Positions 50,596 to 59,025 of a stretch of DNA of 64,000 bases are shown one piece after another; position 1 is the first letter of the stretch; the number at the start of each line of letters is the position of its first letter. This stretch comes from an uncultured Christensenellaceae bacterium (GTDB lineage Bacteria; Bacillota; Clostridia; Christensenellales; Borkfalkiaceae): positions 186,001 through 250,000 of the forward strand of contig CAJUIR010000002.1 in assembly GCA_910586655.1 (NCBI GenBank). Direction: 5' to 3'. The position numbers were made by a program, and so were the translations under genes. The notes beneath the pieces were generated by a model. The model did not search any database. It was not told where the DNA came from and saw only the letters and a program-made list of their open reading frames with translations.

Positions 50596-52230
50596 ATGGA
50601 TAAAAAAAGAAGTTTACTGAACGTAAGCGTTTCGATCGGCTTTAAATTTGTTATTATTATTTTGGAAATCTTCGTAAGGCGGTTTTTGATCCGATATGTC
50701 GGAAACGAGATCAACGGATTAAACTCGCTTTATATATCCATACTCGATTTTCTGGCGATTGCGGAACTCGGCGTGGGCGGTGCGATCACTTATTGTATGT
50801 ATCAGCCGATTGTGGACGGCGACCGTGAAAAAACCGCAGCGTTATATCACTTATTTCAAAAACTTTATTGGATCATCGGGGCTGTGATCGTGGTCGTCGG
50901 ATGCGCGATCATGCCGCTTTTGCCTTATCTGGCGAAAGATTATGCCGAAGCGAACGTGAATTTATATCTCACGTTTGCGTTGATGCTTTCTTCCGTCGCG
51001 ATTACGTATTTGTTCAGCGCGAAGACTTCGCTCATCAATGCCTATAAGGATAATTATATCGTCAATACTGTTTCTTCTCTCGGAAGAATCGTACAATGCG
51101 GGCTGCAAATGCTCGTGTTATTTTTGACCGGTTCGTTTATCTGGTATTTGGTTTGCCGCATCATCTCTTCTGTCCTGCAATGGGTCGCTACGGAAACGAT
51201 CGCAAGATACAAACACGGAGATATTATCAAGATAAAATCTTCCGTGGATTCCGAAACCAAAAAAGAAGTCACAAAAAACGTGAAAGCCATGTTTATGCAT
51301 AAAATCGGCGGAATTTTGGTCAACACTGCCGACAGCATCATTATTTCTTCGTTTATCGGCATTCTTATTTTAGGAAAATATTCCAATTATACTGCGATCG
51401 TCATTGCAATGACAAGCGTGCTGACGCTGTGCTTCACGCCGCTCACCTCTGTCGTGGGTCACATGTTTGTGGAAGAGGGAAGGGAAACGGCAAAAAAATA
51501 CTGTGGCGTATTTCATACGTTGAATTTTGTTTTGGGGATGGTGTTTTTCCTCGGATATTATGCCGTGGCAGACAATTTGGTCGGCGTGCTGTTCGGTGCC
51601 GAATTGGAATTGGCGAAATCGGTTTCCTTTGTTATTACTTTAAATTATTTCATTCAATTTATGCGCCAGGGCTGTATGCTGTTCCGCGACGCTACCGGAA
51701 CGTTTTATAACGACCGTTGGAAACCGTTGTTTGAAGGAATCATCAACATCGGACTGTCCGTGTTGTTTGTCTGCGTGTTTCCAGAGGACTATAAAGTGGT
51801 CGGCGTAATTGCTGCTACGATCATCACCAACTTGTTTATTTGTCATATCATCGAACCTTATGTCTTGTATAAACATGCGTTTCGTTCCGGTATGAAACAA
51901 TATTACGTGCAGAACTATGCATATATCCTCATTTTCGGAGGAATTTTGGCGGCATTGAATTTCAGCATGGTAACGCTTGAAAATCAATGGCTGGAACTGC
52001 TTGCTAACGGCGGAATCGCGCTTGCGCTTTCGATCGTTCCCTGCATTGCAGCAATCGTTCTGAATCGGGATTTTTCGAACATCATGAAGAACATACTTCG
52101 GAAAATATTCCGTCGGCGAGTTCAATCCGAAACCGTGTCGGACGTTTGCAATGATCCGAAGTTTTCTGCGAACGATTCGGAAGCGAAAAGTGCAGACGGT
52201 GAAAACAACCAGGAAGAGGAGAGATTTTAA
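50596..52230 (+). CDS. Wzx-like oligosaccharide flippase (MOP superfamily)
   Basis: 544 residues. The start SLLNVSVSIGFKFVIIILEIFVRRFLIRYVGNEINGLNSLYISILDFLAIAELGVGGAITYCMY is typical of PST-type exporters in Firmicutes capsule loci. Around 12 to 14 membrane helices are visible. The protein ends in a hydrophilic tail of about 40 residues (RRRVQSETVSDVCNDPKFSANDSEAKSADGENNQEEERF). It would move undecaprenyl-linked repeat units across the membrane. It is the last gene of the polysaccharide operon, followed by a terminator. No Wzz/Wzc-type chain-length regulator or tyrosine kinase is present in the window. Confidence 0.88.
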   Translation: MDKKRSLLNVSVSIGFKFVIIILEIFVRRFLIRYVGNEINGLNSLYISILDFLAIAELGVGGAITYCMYQPIVDGDREKTAALYHLFQKLYWIIGAVIVVVGCAIMPLLPYLAKDYAEANVNLYLTFALMLSSVAITYLFSAKTSLINAYKDNYIVNTVSSLGRIVQCGLQMLVLFLTGSFIWYLVCRIISSVLQWVATETIARYKHGDIIKIKSSVDSETKKEVTKNVKAMFMHKIGGILVNTADSIIISSFIGILILGKYSNYTAIVIAMTSVLTLCFTPLTSVVGHMFVEEGRETAKKYCGVFHTLNFVLGMVFFLGYYAVADNLVGVLFGAELELAKSVSFVITLNYFIQFMRQGCMLFRDATGTFYNDRWKPLFEGIINIGLSVLFVCVFPEDYKVVGVIAATIITNLFICHIIEPYVLYKHAFRSGMKQYYVQNYAYILIFGGILAALNFSMVTLENQWLELLANGGIALALSIVPCIAAIVLNRDFSNIMKNILRKIFRRRVQSETVSDVCNDPKFSANDSEAKSADGENNQEEERF

Positions 52231-52241
52231 AATACAGTTTT
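52228..52241 (+). repeat. 14-nt direct repeat near spoIIID, copy 1
   Basis: TAAAATACAGTTTT at 52228-52241, beginning at the flippase stop codon. The second copy is at 52331-52344, just before spoIIID. The inner AAATACAGTT matches the SpoIIID consensus WWRRACARNY at 9/10. Confidence 0.6.
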
Positions 52242-52247
52242 ATATGA

Positions 52248-52281
52248 ATTAACCGGCATTTTAAATGTCGGTTAATTTTTT
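52248..52281 (+). terminator. Intrinsic terminator of the polysaccharide operon
   Basis: ATTAACCGGCATTT / AAATGTCGGTTAAT with one G-T pair, followed by TTTTTTG. Confidence 0.85.
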
Positions 52282-52291
52282 GCGAAGAATG

Positions 52292-52319
52292 TCATATTTT
52301 CGTATTTTTCCCTTACATT
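52292..52319 (+). promoter_or_regulatory. SigE-type promoter of spoIIID
   Basis: TCATATT (52292-52298) matches KMATATT at 7/7. After 13 nt, CTTACATT (52312-52319) matches CATAYAHT at 7/8. In Bacillus, spoIIID is SigE-dependent. Confidence 0.6.
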
Positions 52320-52330
52320 CGACATAGATA

Positions 52331-52344
52331 TAAAATACAGTTTT
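52331..52344 (+). repeat. 14-nt direct repeat near spoIIID, copy 2
   Basis: Identical to 52228-52241. It lies just downstream of the predicted SigE-dependent start of spoIIID and 21 nt before its ATG. Confidence 0.6.
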
Positions 52345-52364
52345 GTCGAAAAAGGGGATTTTTT

Positions 52365-52634
52365 ATGTGGAGGAATATCGAAGAGCGCGTGATCGCTTGC
52401 GCGGAATATATCGTTGAAACGGGTTGTACCGTTCGGGCATGCGCTAATTATGTCGGTTCCAGCAAATCGACCGTACATAAAGATGTAACGGAGCGTCTTG
52501 CGTCGATCGATGCGGCGCTTTGGGAAAAAGTGCAGTCGGTATTGGAAGTCAATCTGCAAGAACGGCATTTACGGGGCGGCGCGGCAACCAAACGGAAATA
52601 TTTGGGAGAAAAAGAGGAAAGCGAAGGGAAGTAA
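52365..52634 (+). CDS. spoIIID: Sporulation transcriptional regulator SpoIIID
   Basis: An 89-residue DNA-binding protein that acts in the mother cell between SigE and SigK. The sequence follows Bacillus SpoIIID throughout: IEERVIACAEYIVETGCTVRACANYVGSSKSTVHKDVTERLASID, with the helix-turn-helix in the second half, then ERHLRGGAATKRKYLGEKEES, the basic C-terminal helix that also contacts DNA. The ATG follows AGGGG at 7 nt. It sits after the polysaccharide operon, behind its own SigE-type promoter. Its expected target sigK is 50 kb away in this window, with a SpoIIID box. Confidence 0.95.
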   Translation: MWRNIEERVIACAEYIVETGCTVRACANYVGSSKSTVHKDVTERLASIDAALWEKVQSVLEVNLQERHLRGGAATKRKYLGEKEESEGK

Positions 52635-52690
52635 AAATCTTCAGTTTCCAAATCAAGGTAAAATTTCCGAAAAAAAGCGTAAATTGCGTC

Positions 52691-52719
52691 TTGAAAATTA
52701 TCATCGGATATGATATAAT
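52691..52719 (+). promoter_or_regulatory. SigA-type promoter for the acyl-CoA dehydratase activase operon
   Basis: TTGAAA (52691-52696), a 17-nt spacer and TATAAT (52714-52719) preceded by TGA, an extended -10. Confidence 0.8.
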
Positions 52720-52754
52720 AAACCAAACGAAAAAAAGTACGAAAGAGATACCGT

Positions 52755-55682
52755 ATGGCTAAATTATTGGGGATTGACGTCGGTTCCACCACGGTAAAAG
52801 TATGCGTGATCGATGAAGCGGGGAAGATACTCTATACTTCTTACGAGCGTCATTTTTCCCGCGTGAAAGAATGCGTTGCGGCGGAACTGGAAAAGGTCCG
52901 CCCTTTCGGCATGCAATACAAAGTTTGTATCACGGGTTCTGCGGGACTCGGACTTGCCCAGCGCGGAAATATTCCTTTCGTGCAGGAAGTTCAATCTGCT
53001 TACGGCGCGATCAAAGCGCTTTATCCCGAAGCGGACGCGGCGATCGAATTGGGCGGAGAGGACGCGAAAATCATATTTATCACGGGCGGGACCGAACAGC
53101 GCATGAACGGAAGTTGCGCGGGCGGTACGGGTGCGTTTATCGATCAGATGGCAACGTTGCTTGATCTCACGGTATCCGAAATGGACGATTTGGCGCTTAA
53201 AGCGGAAAAAATCTATCCCATTGCTTCCCGCTGCGGCGTATTTGCCAAGTCCGATATTCAGCCGCTTCTCAATCAGGGCGCGAGCAAATCGGACATTTCG
53301 GCTTCTATTTTTCAGGCGGTTGTAGATCAAACGGTCTCCGGTTTGGCGCAGGGGCGACGCATCAAGGGAAAAGTGCTGTTTCTCGGCGGTCCGTTATATT
53401 TTTTGAAATCTTTGCGCAAAGCCTTTCAAACGACGCTCGGATTGGACGGTGAACACGCAATCTTCCCCAAGGACGCGCCCTGCTTTATGGCGATCGGCGC
53501 GGCAATGTATGCGGCGAACTCCAAAGAAGAATCTCTCGGCGAAATTACGGCGCGGCTTGCATTCGTTTCCGATCATTCGGACATCACCGTCGGACAGCCG
53601 CTTTTTGCAGACAGGCGCGAATACGACGAATTTGTTTCCCGTCATAAGCGGAGCGATCTGGAATTTGAGGACATTCATACTTATCGCGGAGAGGCGTACC
53701 TCGGCATCGATTCTGGTTCGACGACGACCAAACTGATGCTCATTACGCCCGAGTCCAAAATTTTATATTCTCATTATCAGACGAATAACGGTCAGCCGCT
53801 CGATATTGTGGCGGCGAAAATCCGCGAAATTTACGGGTTAACGCAGAATAGGATTGCCATCCGCGGCGCGTGCGTAACGGGCTACGGAGAAGATATGATG
53901 AAGGCAGCGCTGAAAATCGATTTCGGGATCGTTGAAACGATGGCGCATTTCAAAGCGGCGTTGCATTTCAATTCCGAAGTGGATTTTATTATCGATATCG
54001 GCGGACAGGACATCAAATGCTTTAAAGTGAAAAACCATGCGATCGATTCGATCATGCTAAACGAAGCATGTTCTTCCGGCTGCGGTTCGTTCATTCAGAC
54101 CTTTGCGAAAGCAATGGGAATGGAGATAGAGGAGTTTTCACGGCTGGGACTGTTTGCAAAGCATCCCGTGGAACTCGGTTCGCGCTGTACCGTATTCATG
54201 AACAGTTCGGTCAAGCAGGCGCAGAAAGAGGGCGCAAGCGTAGAAGATATTTCGGCAGGGCTGTCTTCTTCCATCGTAAAAAATGCGATCTATAAAGTGA
54301 TCCGTGCGCGAACGCCCGAAGAATTGGGCGATCATATCGTCGTACAGGGCGGGACGTTCCTCAACGACGCGGTGTTGCGCTCCTTTGAAAAGGAAACGGG
54401 GAAAGAGGTTGTGCGTCCCGCGATCGCAGGGTTGATGGGCGCGTTCGGCGCGGCGCTTTACGCCATGGAAAATACTTCGGAAAACGTACTGATCAGTTCG
54501 CTGATCACAGCAGCGGAATTAGACCGATTTACCTATTCGTCGCAATCGGTCAACTGCCGCGGGTGTACTTCCAAATGTAACGTGAACATTCTTACTTTTT
54601 CCGACGGACGGAAATTCATATCCGGCAACAAGTGCGAACGCGGCGCGGGAATGAAAGTTCCCGAAAACCGTCCCGACATCTATGCCTATAAATACGAACG
54701 ATTATTGAATCTGCCTTCTAAAAAGAAGGGCGTGCGCGGGAAAGTCGGGCTTCCGTTGCAACTTGTCATGTTCGAGCAACTTCCGCTCTGGACGGCATTT
54801 TTCGAAACCTGCGGATTCGAAGTCGTGCTTTCGGAAAAGAGTTCCCGCGAACTGTATTTTAAAGGTCAGCATACCGTAGCAAGCGATACCGCCTGTTATC
54901 CTGCAAAACTGATGCACGGGCATATCGAATCGCTGTTAGATCAGCAAGTCGATTTTATCTTTTATCCCTGTGAAAGTTACAATATCAAACAGGAAGGGTC
55001 GGTCAATTATTACAACTGTCCCGTGGTCGCGTATTATCCCGAATTGCTGAAAGCCAATAACGAGCGACTCGGTTCCGACAATTTTATCATGCCCTATCTC
55101 AATCCCAATCATGAAAAGAAGACGGTGCAGGCGCTTGCCCGTGCTTTGAAACGTTATCGTATTCCCGTAAGCCTCATTCGCCGCGGATACCGCGAAGGGA
55201 TGAAGCGGTTGGCGGAATACCACGCGGACGTAGTTAACGAGGGGAAAAAGATTTCGGAACAGGCGAAGCGCGAGCATTTAAATGTGATCGTACTTGCAGG
55301 CAGGCCCTATCATGCAGATCCGGAAATCAACCACGGCATCAATAAACTGTTGTGTTCGCTGGGGTGCGCGGTGCTTTCCGAAGACGCCGTGTTCGAAGAG
55401 GGAAACTATGTAAAAGTGGACGTATTGGATCAATGGACGTACCATGCGAGGCTTTACCGCGCGGCGGAATACGTCTCCCGCCATAAAGATACCGATCTGG
55501 TGCAACTGGTTTCATTCGGCTGCGGGATCGACGCCATTACGACGGATGAAGTGCGCACCATTTTGGAGCGGAACGGGAAACTTTATACGCAAATCAAGAT
55601 CGACGAAATCAACAATCTCGGCGTAGTGAAAATCAGACTGCGCTCTATGCTTGCCGCAATCGAGGAACAAAGCAGAAAATGA
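52755..55682 (+). CDS. 2-hydroxyacyl-CoA dehydratase activase-related protein (two BadF/BcrA ATPase domains, DUF2229)
   Basis: 975 residues. Two ASKHA-type ATPase domains come in tandem: one starts AKLLGIDVGSTTVKVCVID with GSCAGGTGAFIDQMA and SRCGVFAKSD; the second starts YLGIDSGSTTTKLMLITPE (about residue 315) with ACSSGCGSFIQTFAKAMG and GSRCTVFMNSS. These Cys positions correspond to the cluster ligands of HgdC-type activators. A Cys-rich linker follows (CRGCTSKCNVNI, NKCERGAGMK), then the DUF2229 region from about residue 655. Activators use ATP to inject an electron into Fe-S dehydratases. The physiological partner of this large type is not known. The next gene overlaps by 4 nt and encodes the component that is fused to this one in many Clostridia. 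Confidence 0.88.
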   Translation: MAKLLGIDVGSTTVKVCVIDEAGKILYTSYERHFSRVKECVAAELEKVRPFGMQYKVCITGSAGLGLAQRGNIPFVQEVQSAYGAIKALYPEADAAIELGGEDAKIIFITGGTEQRMNGSCAGGTGAFIDQMATLLDLTVSEMDDLALKAEKIYPIASRCGVFAKSDIQPLLNQGASKSDISASIFQAVVDQTVSGLAQGRRIKGKVLFLGGPLYFLKSLRKAFQTTLGLDGEHAIFPKDAPCFMAIGAAMYAANSKEESLGEITARLAFVSDHSDITVGQPLFADRREYDEFVSRHKRSDLEFEDIHTYRGEAYLGIDSGSTTTKLMLITPESKILYSHYQTNNGQPLDIVAAKIREIYGLTQNRIAIRGACVTGYGEDMMKAALKIDFGIVETMAHFKAALHFNSEVDFIIDIGGQDIKCFKVKNHAIDSIMLNEACSSGCGSFIQTFAKAMGMEIEEFSRLGLFAKHPVELGSRCTVFMNSSVKQAQKEGASVEDISAGLSSSIVKNAIYKVIRARTPEELGDHIVVQGGTFLNDAVLRSFEKETGKEVVRPAIAGLMGAFGAALYAMENTSENVLISSLITAAELDRFTYSSQSVNCRGCTSKCNVNILTFSDGRKFISGNKCERGAGMKVPENRPDIYAYKYERLLNLPSKKKGVRGKVGLPLQLVMFEQLPLWTAFFETCGFEVVLSEKSSRELYFKGQHTVASDTACYPAKLMHGHIESLLDQQVDFIFYPCESYNIKQEGSVNYYNCPVVAYYPELLKANNERLGSDNFIMPYLNPNHEKKTVQALARALKRYRIPVSLIRRGYREGMKRLAEYHADVVNEGKKISEQAKREHLNVIVLAGRPYHADPEINHGINKLLCSLGCAVLSEDAVFEEGNYVKVDVLDQWTYHARLYRAAEYVSRHKDTDLVQLVSFGCGIDAITTDEVRTILERNGKLYTQIKIDEINNLGVVKIRLRSMLAAIEEQSRK

Positions 55683-56953
55683 TCAACGAAAGTAAAACGA
55701 CAATCGACTATACCGAAGAGTATCCGCTCTTTACCTCGGAAATGAGGAAGGATTATACGATCCTGGTGCCTGACATGCTGCCTTGGCATTTCGAGATTTT
55801 TCTGCATATCATGCGCCGCGAGGGGTACAAGACCGAACTGCTGCACAATAGCGGCCGCGCCGTCATCGACGAGGGATTGAAGCATGTTCATAACGATACG
55901 TGTTTCCCTGCGCTTTGCGTGATCGGACAGTATCTCGACGCGCTGAAAAGCGGAAAGTACGACGTTGACCGTACGGCAGTACTCATTACACAGACGGGCG
56001 GCGGCTGCCGCGCGAGCAATTATCTTCCGCTCATCAGGCGTGCGCTGAAAGCGGAGTTTCCAAACGTACCCGTTCTGTCGCTCAATTTTGCAGGCTTGGA
56101 AAAAGGAAATTCGCTGCAACTCGGTTTAAAACTTCTTGCAAAATTCGGATACGCCATGTTTTACGGCGATCTGTTGATGTACTGTTTTAACCAGACCAAG
56201 CCCTATGAAAAAACCGCGGGAGAAACCGATTCCGTTCGCGAGCATTGTATCGGATTTATCAAGCAAATGTTCGACGAAGGGAAACAGAAAAAGTTGACCT
56301 ATTGCGCGAAAACAATATTAAATGCGTTCACAGGCGTTTCCGTTTCAAAGGAAGAAAAAGTGAAAGTGGGGATCGTGGGCGAAATTTACGTCAAGTATTC
56401 TCCGCTCGGGAATTCTCATCTGGAAGAATTTCTCCTGTCCGAACAATGCGAACCCGTTGTACCCGCGCTTGCCGATTTTATCTTTTATTGTCTTACCAAT
56501 TCGCTGAACGACGTGAAACGGTACGGGATCAATTCCAAGAGCCGTCTGTTGTTTTCGTTCGGCTACCGTTGGTTGTACAAAAAGCAGAAAAAGTTGATTG
56601 CGCTTATGAAAAAACAGGGAAGATTCGAACCCTTCCACGATTTCGAGCATTTAAAACAATGCGCCGACCGTGTGATCGATCAGGGCGTGAAGATGGGGGA
56701 GGGCTGGTTGATCCCTGCGGAGATGGTGGCGCTTGCTGAATCCGGCACGCAAAACATCGTGTGTGCGCAGCCGTTCGGGTGCCTTCCCAATCATATCGCA
56801 GGAAAGGGCGCGGCGCGCAACGTCAAGGAACTTTGTCCCGAAGCCAATATCGTGGCGGTTGATTACGATCCCTCCGCAACGCGCGTCAATCAGGAAAACC
56901 GCATCAAACTGATGCTTTCCACTGCAAGGGAAAAATTGAAGGGAAAGAAATAA
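55679..56953 (+). CDS. 2-hydroxyacyl-CoA dehydratase component-like protein (HgdB family)
   Basis: 424 residues of the HgdB/FldC-like family. Conserved parts are NDTCFPALCVIGQYLDAL (Cys ligand), ITQTGGGCRASNYLPLIRRAL, VPVLSLNFAGLEKGN, VGIVGEIYVKYSPLGN and AQPFGCLPNHIAGKGAARNVKELCPEANIVAVDYDPSATRVNQENRIKLML. Several Cys could hold a 4Fe-4S cluster. No second dehydratase subunit or CoA-transferase gene is nearby, so a classic hydroxyacid fermentation pathway is not supported here. The start codon overlaps the stop codon of the activase gene, so the two are made together. A hairpin follows. Confidence 0.88.
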   Translation: MINESKTTIDYTEEYPLFTSEMRKDYTILVPDMLPWHFEIFLHIMRREGYKTELLHNSGRAVIDEGLKHVHNDTCFPALCVIGQYLDALKSGKYDVDRTAVLITQTGGGCRASNYLPLIRRALKAEFPNVPVLSLNFAGLEKGNSLQLGLKLLAKFGYAMFYGDLLMYCFNQTKPYEKTAGETDSVREHCIGFIKQMFDEGKQKKLTYCAKTILNAFTGVSVSKEEKVKVGIVGEIYVKYSPLGNSHLEEFLLSEQCEPVVPALADFIFYCLTNSLNDVKRYGINSKSRLLFSFGYRWLYKKQKKLIALMKKQGRFEPFHDFEHLKQCADRVIDQGVKMGEGWLIPAEMVALAESGTQNIVCAQPFGCLPNHIAGKGAARNVKELCPEANIVAVDYDPSATRVNQENRIKLMLSTAREKLKGKK

Positions 56954-56971
56954 AATATTTACGGATATCAA

Positions 56972-57005
56972 ACAAGTCCTGCATGCTGAACCATGCGGGA
57001 CTTGT
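56972..57005. terminator. Hairpin between convergent operons
   Basis: ACAAGTCCTGCATG / CATGCGGGACTTGT with one G-T pair around CTGAAC. The T tracts are short on both strands. Confidence 0.6.
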
Positions 57006-57029
57006 CTGATTTTATTATAATCCTGAATT

Positions 57030-57407
57030 TTAAAACACGTTTTCCAAGGCGGGGCTGTAAGTGTCCGGCAGACACGAACAGAGATGGATCATCGTTTCCA
57101 GATTTGCAAGCGCGTAAGAATATTCTTTCTCGCCGATCAACCGTACGGTTTCCGACATGTAATCGTCAATTTTAGAAACGTCGTTGTGAGGGATCCAGAC
57201 GTGCAGATGTTCTTTTCGGTTTTCCCAAGAAGTCTGCACGGCTTTCGCATCTTCGCCGTTTGCGGTTTCATTTTCGGTTTTCAGATAGAGCGCGTGCAAC
57301 TCTTCGCCGAAATCGTGAAACTGTTTAGAAACGTAGAGAGATTCGAAAATCGCCACTCCCGCGAGCAGCGCGATGGAAGTTAAAATTGCAGTTAGTGATT
57401 TTACCAT
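57030..57407 (-). CDS. DUF4363 family protein
   Basis: 125 residues. An N-terminal hydrophobic segment (SLTAILTSIALLAGVAIFESLYV) works as signal anchor, and the rest is a helical domain outside the membrane (QFHDFGEELHALYLKTE...TSWENRKEHLHVWIPHNDVSKIDDYMSETVRLIGEKEYSYALANLETMIHL). This matches DUF4363, which in spore formers is usually encoded beside a DUF421 protein, as here. Function unknown. The start overlaps the DUF421 gene by 7 nt. Confidence 0.85.
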   Translation of the reverse strand: MVKSLTAILTSIALLAGVAIFESLYVSKQFHDFGEELHALYLKTENETANGEDAKAVQTSWENRKEHLHVWIPHNDVSKIDDYMSETVRLIGEKEYSYALANLETMIHLCSCLPDTYSPALENVF

Positions 57408-58090
57408 ATTTTGCCCTCGGGATAATTCACGTGAAAGGTACGGAATTTTTGATTCTTTTCCTGTAAATAAATTTTTCCCGTGCCGTCCGCCGTCAGAACA
57501 AGCACCTTTTTTACGTTTTTAACGCTTTGTTGTTTCAGGATCCCGTCAAAATATTCCTGTCCCAATCCCGTAATGTCGAGATTCTTTTTGTCGTATTTTC
57601 CGTTGTCGATAATGACGAGCGGAAGGGACGTCTGCATTTGTTCGTAATCCTGTTTGGGCAATGCAGAAAACATGCCGTTGGATTCGTAAAGCGCGTAATC
57701 GATACAGTCAAGCGAGAAATAGCCCGCAGTCCGAAGCGATTCGATGAGGTCGGAAACGTCGAGATTGTTGCGTTTTAACTGATAATCGTCGATCCCGTTT
57801 TTGTTGATGACGACGCTCGGTTTTCCGCTGATAAACGATTTCAGCGGTTTTACTTTCAAATCGACGAGCGTCATGATTTCGTGCAGCACAAAAATTGACA
57901 GTACGGCGACAATGCCGTAGAGCAGCGGAATCGACGCGTCTGCCATGGGGATGCAGGCAAGATCGGCAATGACGAGCGTAATAATGAGTTCGAACGGTTG
58001 CATTTCGCCGATTTGCCGTTTGCCCATCAAACGCATAATAATCAGAAGCGCAACGAAGATGATCGCCGTGCGGATCATGACGAGTACCAT
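57401..58090 (-). CDS. DUF421 family membrane protein (YetF-like)
   Basis: 229 residues. Three N-terminal membrane helices (MIRTAIIFVALLIIMRLMG, LIITLVIADLACIPM, LLYGIVAVLSIFVLHEIMTLV) are followed by the cytoplasmic DUF421 domain: KPLKSFISGKPSVVINKNGIDDYQLKRNNLDVSDLIESLRTAGYFSLDCIDYALYESNGMFSALPK. RLMGKRQIGEMQPFELI is the family signature. Relatives in Bacillus (YetF, YdfR and others) are linked to spore or envelope functions, but no activity is established to my knowledge. Two start codons (58090 and 58078) are possible, neither with a clear ribosome binding site. Confidence 0.88.
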   Translation of the reverse strand: MVLVMIRTAIIFVALLIIMRLMGKRQIGEMQPFELIITLVIADLACIPMADASIPLLYGIVAVLSIFVLHEIMTLVDLKVKPLKSFISGKPSVVINKNGIDDYQLKRNNLDVSDLIESLRTAGYFSLDCIDYALYESNGMFSALPKQDYEQMQTSLPLVIIDNGKYDKKNLDITGLGQEYFDGILKQQSVKNVKKVLVLTADGTGKIYLQEKNQKFRTFHVNYPEGKIW

Positions 58091-58132
58091 AATAAAAGTA
58101 TTTTGAATTTTTTAAAAAAGTATGTAATTCGC

Positions 58133-58161
58133 TTGCGTTTTTCGCGCGTTTCATTTATAAT
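58133..58161 (+). promoter_or_regulatory. SigA-type promoter of the folT leader
   Basis: TTGCGT (58133-58138), a 17-nt spacer and TATAAT (58156-58161). The predicted start near 58168 coincides with the first bases of the riboswitch. Confidence 0.7.
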
Positions 58162-58167
58162 AACCGA

Positions 58168-58262
58168 CGAAGAGTAGCCAAAGCGCGTTAAGTGTTGCGA
58201 AACGGGACGTTGTTCGCAAACGAAAGGGAATTCCCTGCGGTGCTGCGGCGCGTCCGCTCGAT
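58168..58262 (+). ncRNA. Tetrahydrofolate (THF) riboswitch aptamer
   Basis: The conserved blocks of the THF/folT motif are present in order: GAGTAG (58172-58177), GCGCGTTAAGTGT (58183-58195), GGGACGTTGT (58204-58213), CGAAAG, GCGGTGC and CCGCTC near 58254-58259. Outer bases CGA and TCG close the helix. The aptamer sits between a promoter and a terminator-like hairpin before an ECF folate-type S component gene, the standard context for this class. Confidence 0.88.
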
Positions 58263-58288
58263 TTGCGCTTTTGCGCTTTTATTTGCGG

Positions 58289-58315
58289 ACCTCTCAGATT
58301 ACGGGAGGTTTTTTT
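58289..58315 (+). terminator. Riboswitch expression platform: terminator overlapping the folT ribosome binding site
   Basis: ACCTCTC (58289-58295) pairs with GGGAGGT (58303-58309), followed by seven T and then ATG. The 3' arm is the GGGAGG ribosome binding site, so the same hairpin can stop transcription and hide the start. Confidence 0.75.
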
Positions 58316-58975
58316 ATGTCTCATTTTACTCAAAATACTGCGGTGACGCCTTACTGGAAACGGGTTTTGTTTTCCGACGTATTGGTCAACAAATCGGTTG
58401 CGGGGCGCATCGCGTGCATGGGCGTCGTTGCGGCGCTTTGCATTGTCACCAACATGTTCGAAATTAAGTTTGCATCCGTGCAATTTTCGTTAACCGTGTT
58501 TTCGTCGGTGTTGGCGGGAATCATCATCGGACCGCTGTTCGGGTTCTGCGCCGTCTTCTTGGGCGACGCCGTGGGATACCTCTACAACAGTATGGGCTAT
58601 CCTTACTATTGGTGGGTGGCGCTCTCGGTTGCGGCTTCGGCGTTCGTTTCGGGATTGATCATGGGTTTGCCCTTTCGTTTCAAAGGCGCGGTCTATGTGA
58701 AACTTGCGCTGATCAGTATCCTTACGTTGCTGGTCTGTTCGGTTGGGATCAATACGACGGGAATGTATTACATCGGGCTCAATATCTATTTCCCGAACAA
58801 CGTCAAACAGGCGATTGCGGAAAAGTTCGGCGGCGAGTTTTCGTTCTGGATCTACTGCGCGATCCGCTACTTTATTCTCGGACAGATATACAACAATATC
58901 GTCAATTATGCGTTGCTGTTTGCGGTCGTGCCGCTGTTGAACGCGGTCAAGCCTTTCAAACTGCGCATTAAATAA
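58316..58975 (+). CDS. folT: ECF transporter S component, folate type (FolT)
   Basis: 219 residues from ATG 58316; the frame is open upstream, but that part is riboswitch leader. It is an integral membrane substrate-binding subunit of an energy-coupling-factor importer. About six hydrophobic segments are seen (IACMGVVAALCIVTNMF, FSLTVFSSVLAGIIIGPLFGFCAVFLGDAVGYLYN, WWVALSVAASAFVSGLIMG, LALISILTLLVCSVGI and others). The folate-specific assignment rests on the THF riboswitch upstream and on the PLFGFCAVFLGDAVGYLYNS wording found in FolT-like proteins. The shared EcfA/EcfT energising module is not in the window. A terminator follows, inside which the lgt promoter begins. Confidence 0.88.
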   Translation: MSHFTQNTAVTPYWKRVLFSDVLVNKSVAGRIACMGVVAALCIVTNMFEIKFASVQFSLTVFSSVLAGIIIGPLFGFCAVFLGDAVGYLYNSMGYPYYWWVALSVAASAFVSGLIMGLPFRFKGAVYVKLALISILTLLVCSVGINTTGMYYIGLNIYFPNNVKQAIAEKFGGEFSFWIYCAIRYFILGQIYNNIVNYALLFAVVPLLNAVKPFKLRIK

Positions 58976-58994
58976 ATCTTGAAAATTTCATTCG

Positions 58995-59025
58995 GTCAAC
59001 CGCTTGCGGTTGACTTTTATTTTTC
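58995..59025 (+). terminator. Intrinsic terminator after folT
   Basis: GTCAACCG / CGGTTGAC around CTTG, then TTTTATTTTT. The 3' arm contributes TTGACT, the -35 of the lgt promoter. Confidence 0.8.

Noticed and set aside
58091..58170. Sporulation-sigma promoter for the DUF421/DUF4363 genes
   Set aside because: A CATACTTT-like -10 exists on the minus strand, but no -35 for SigE, SigG or SigK lies at a proper distance.
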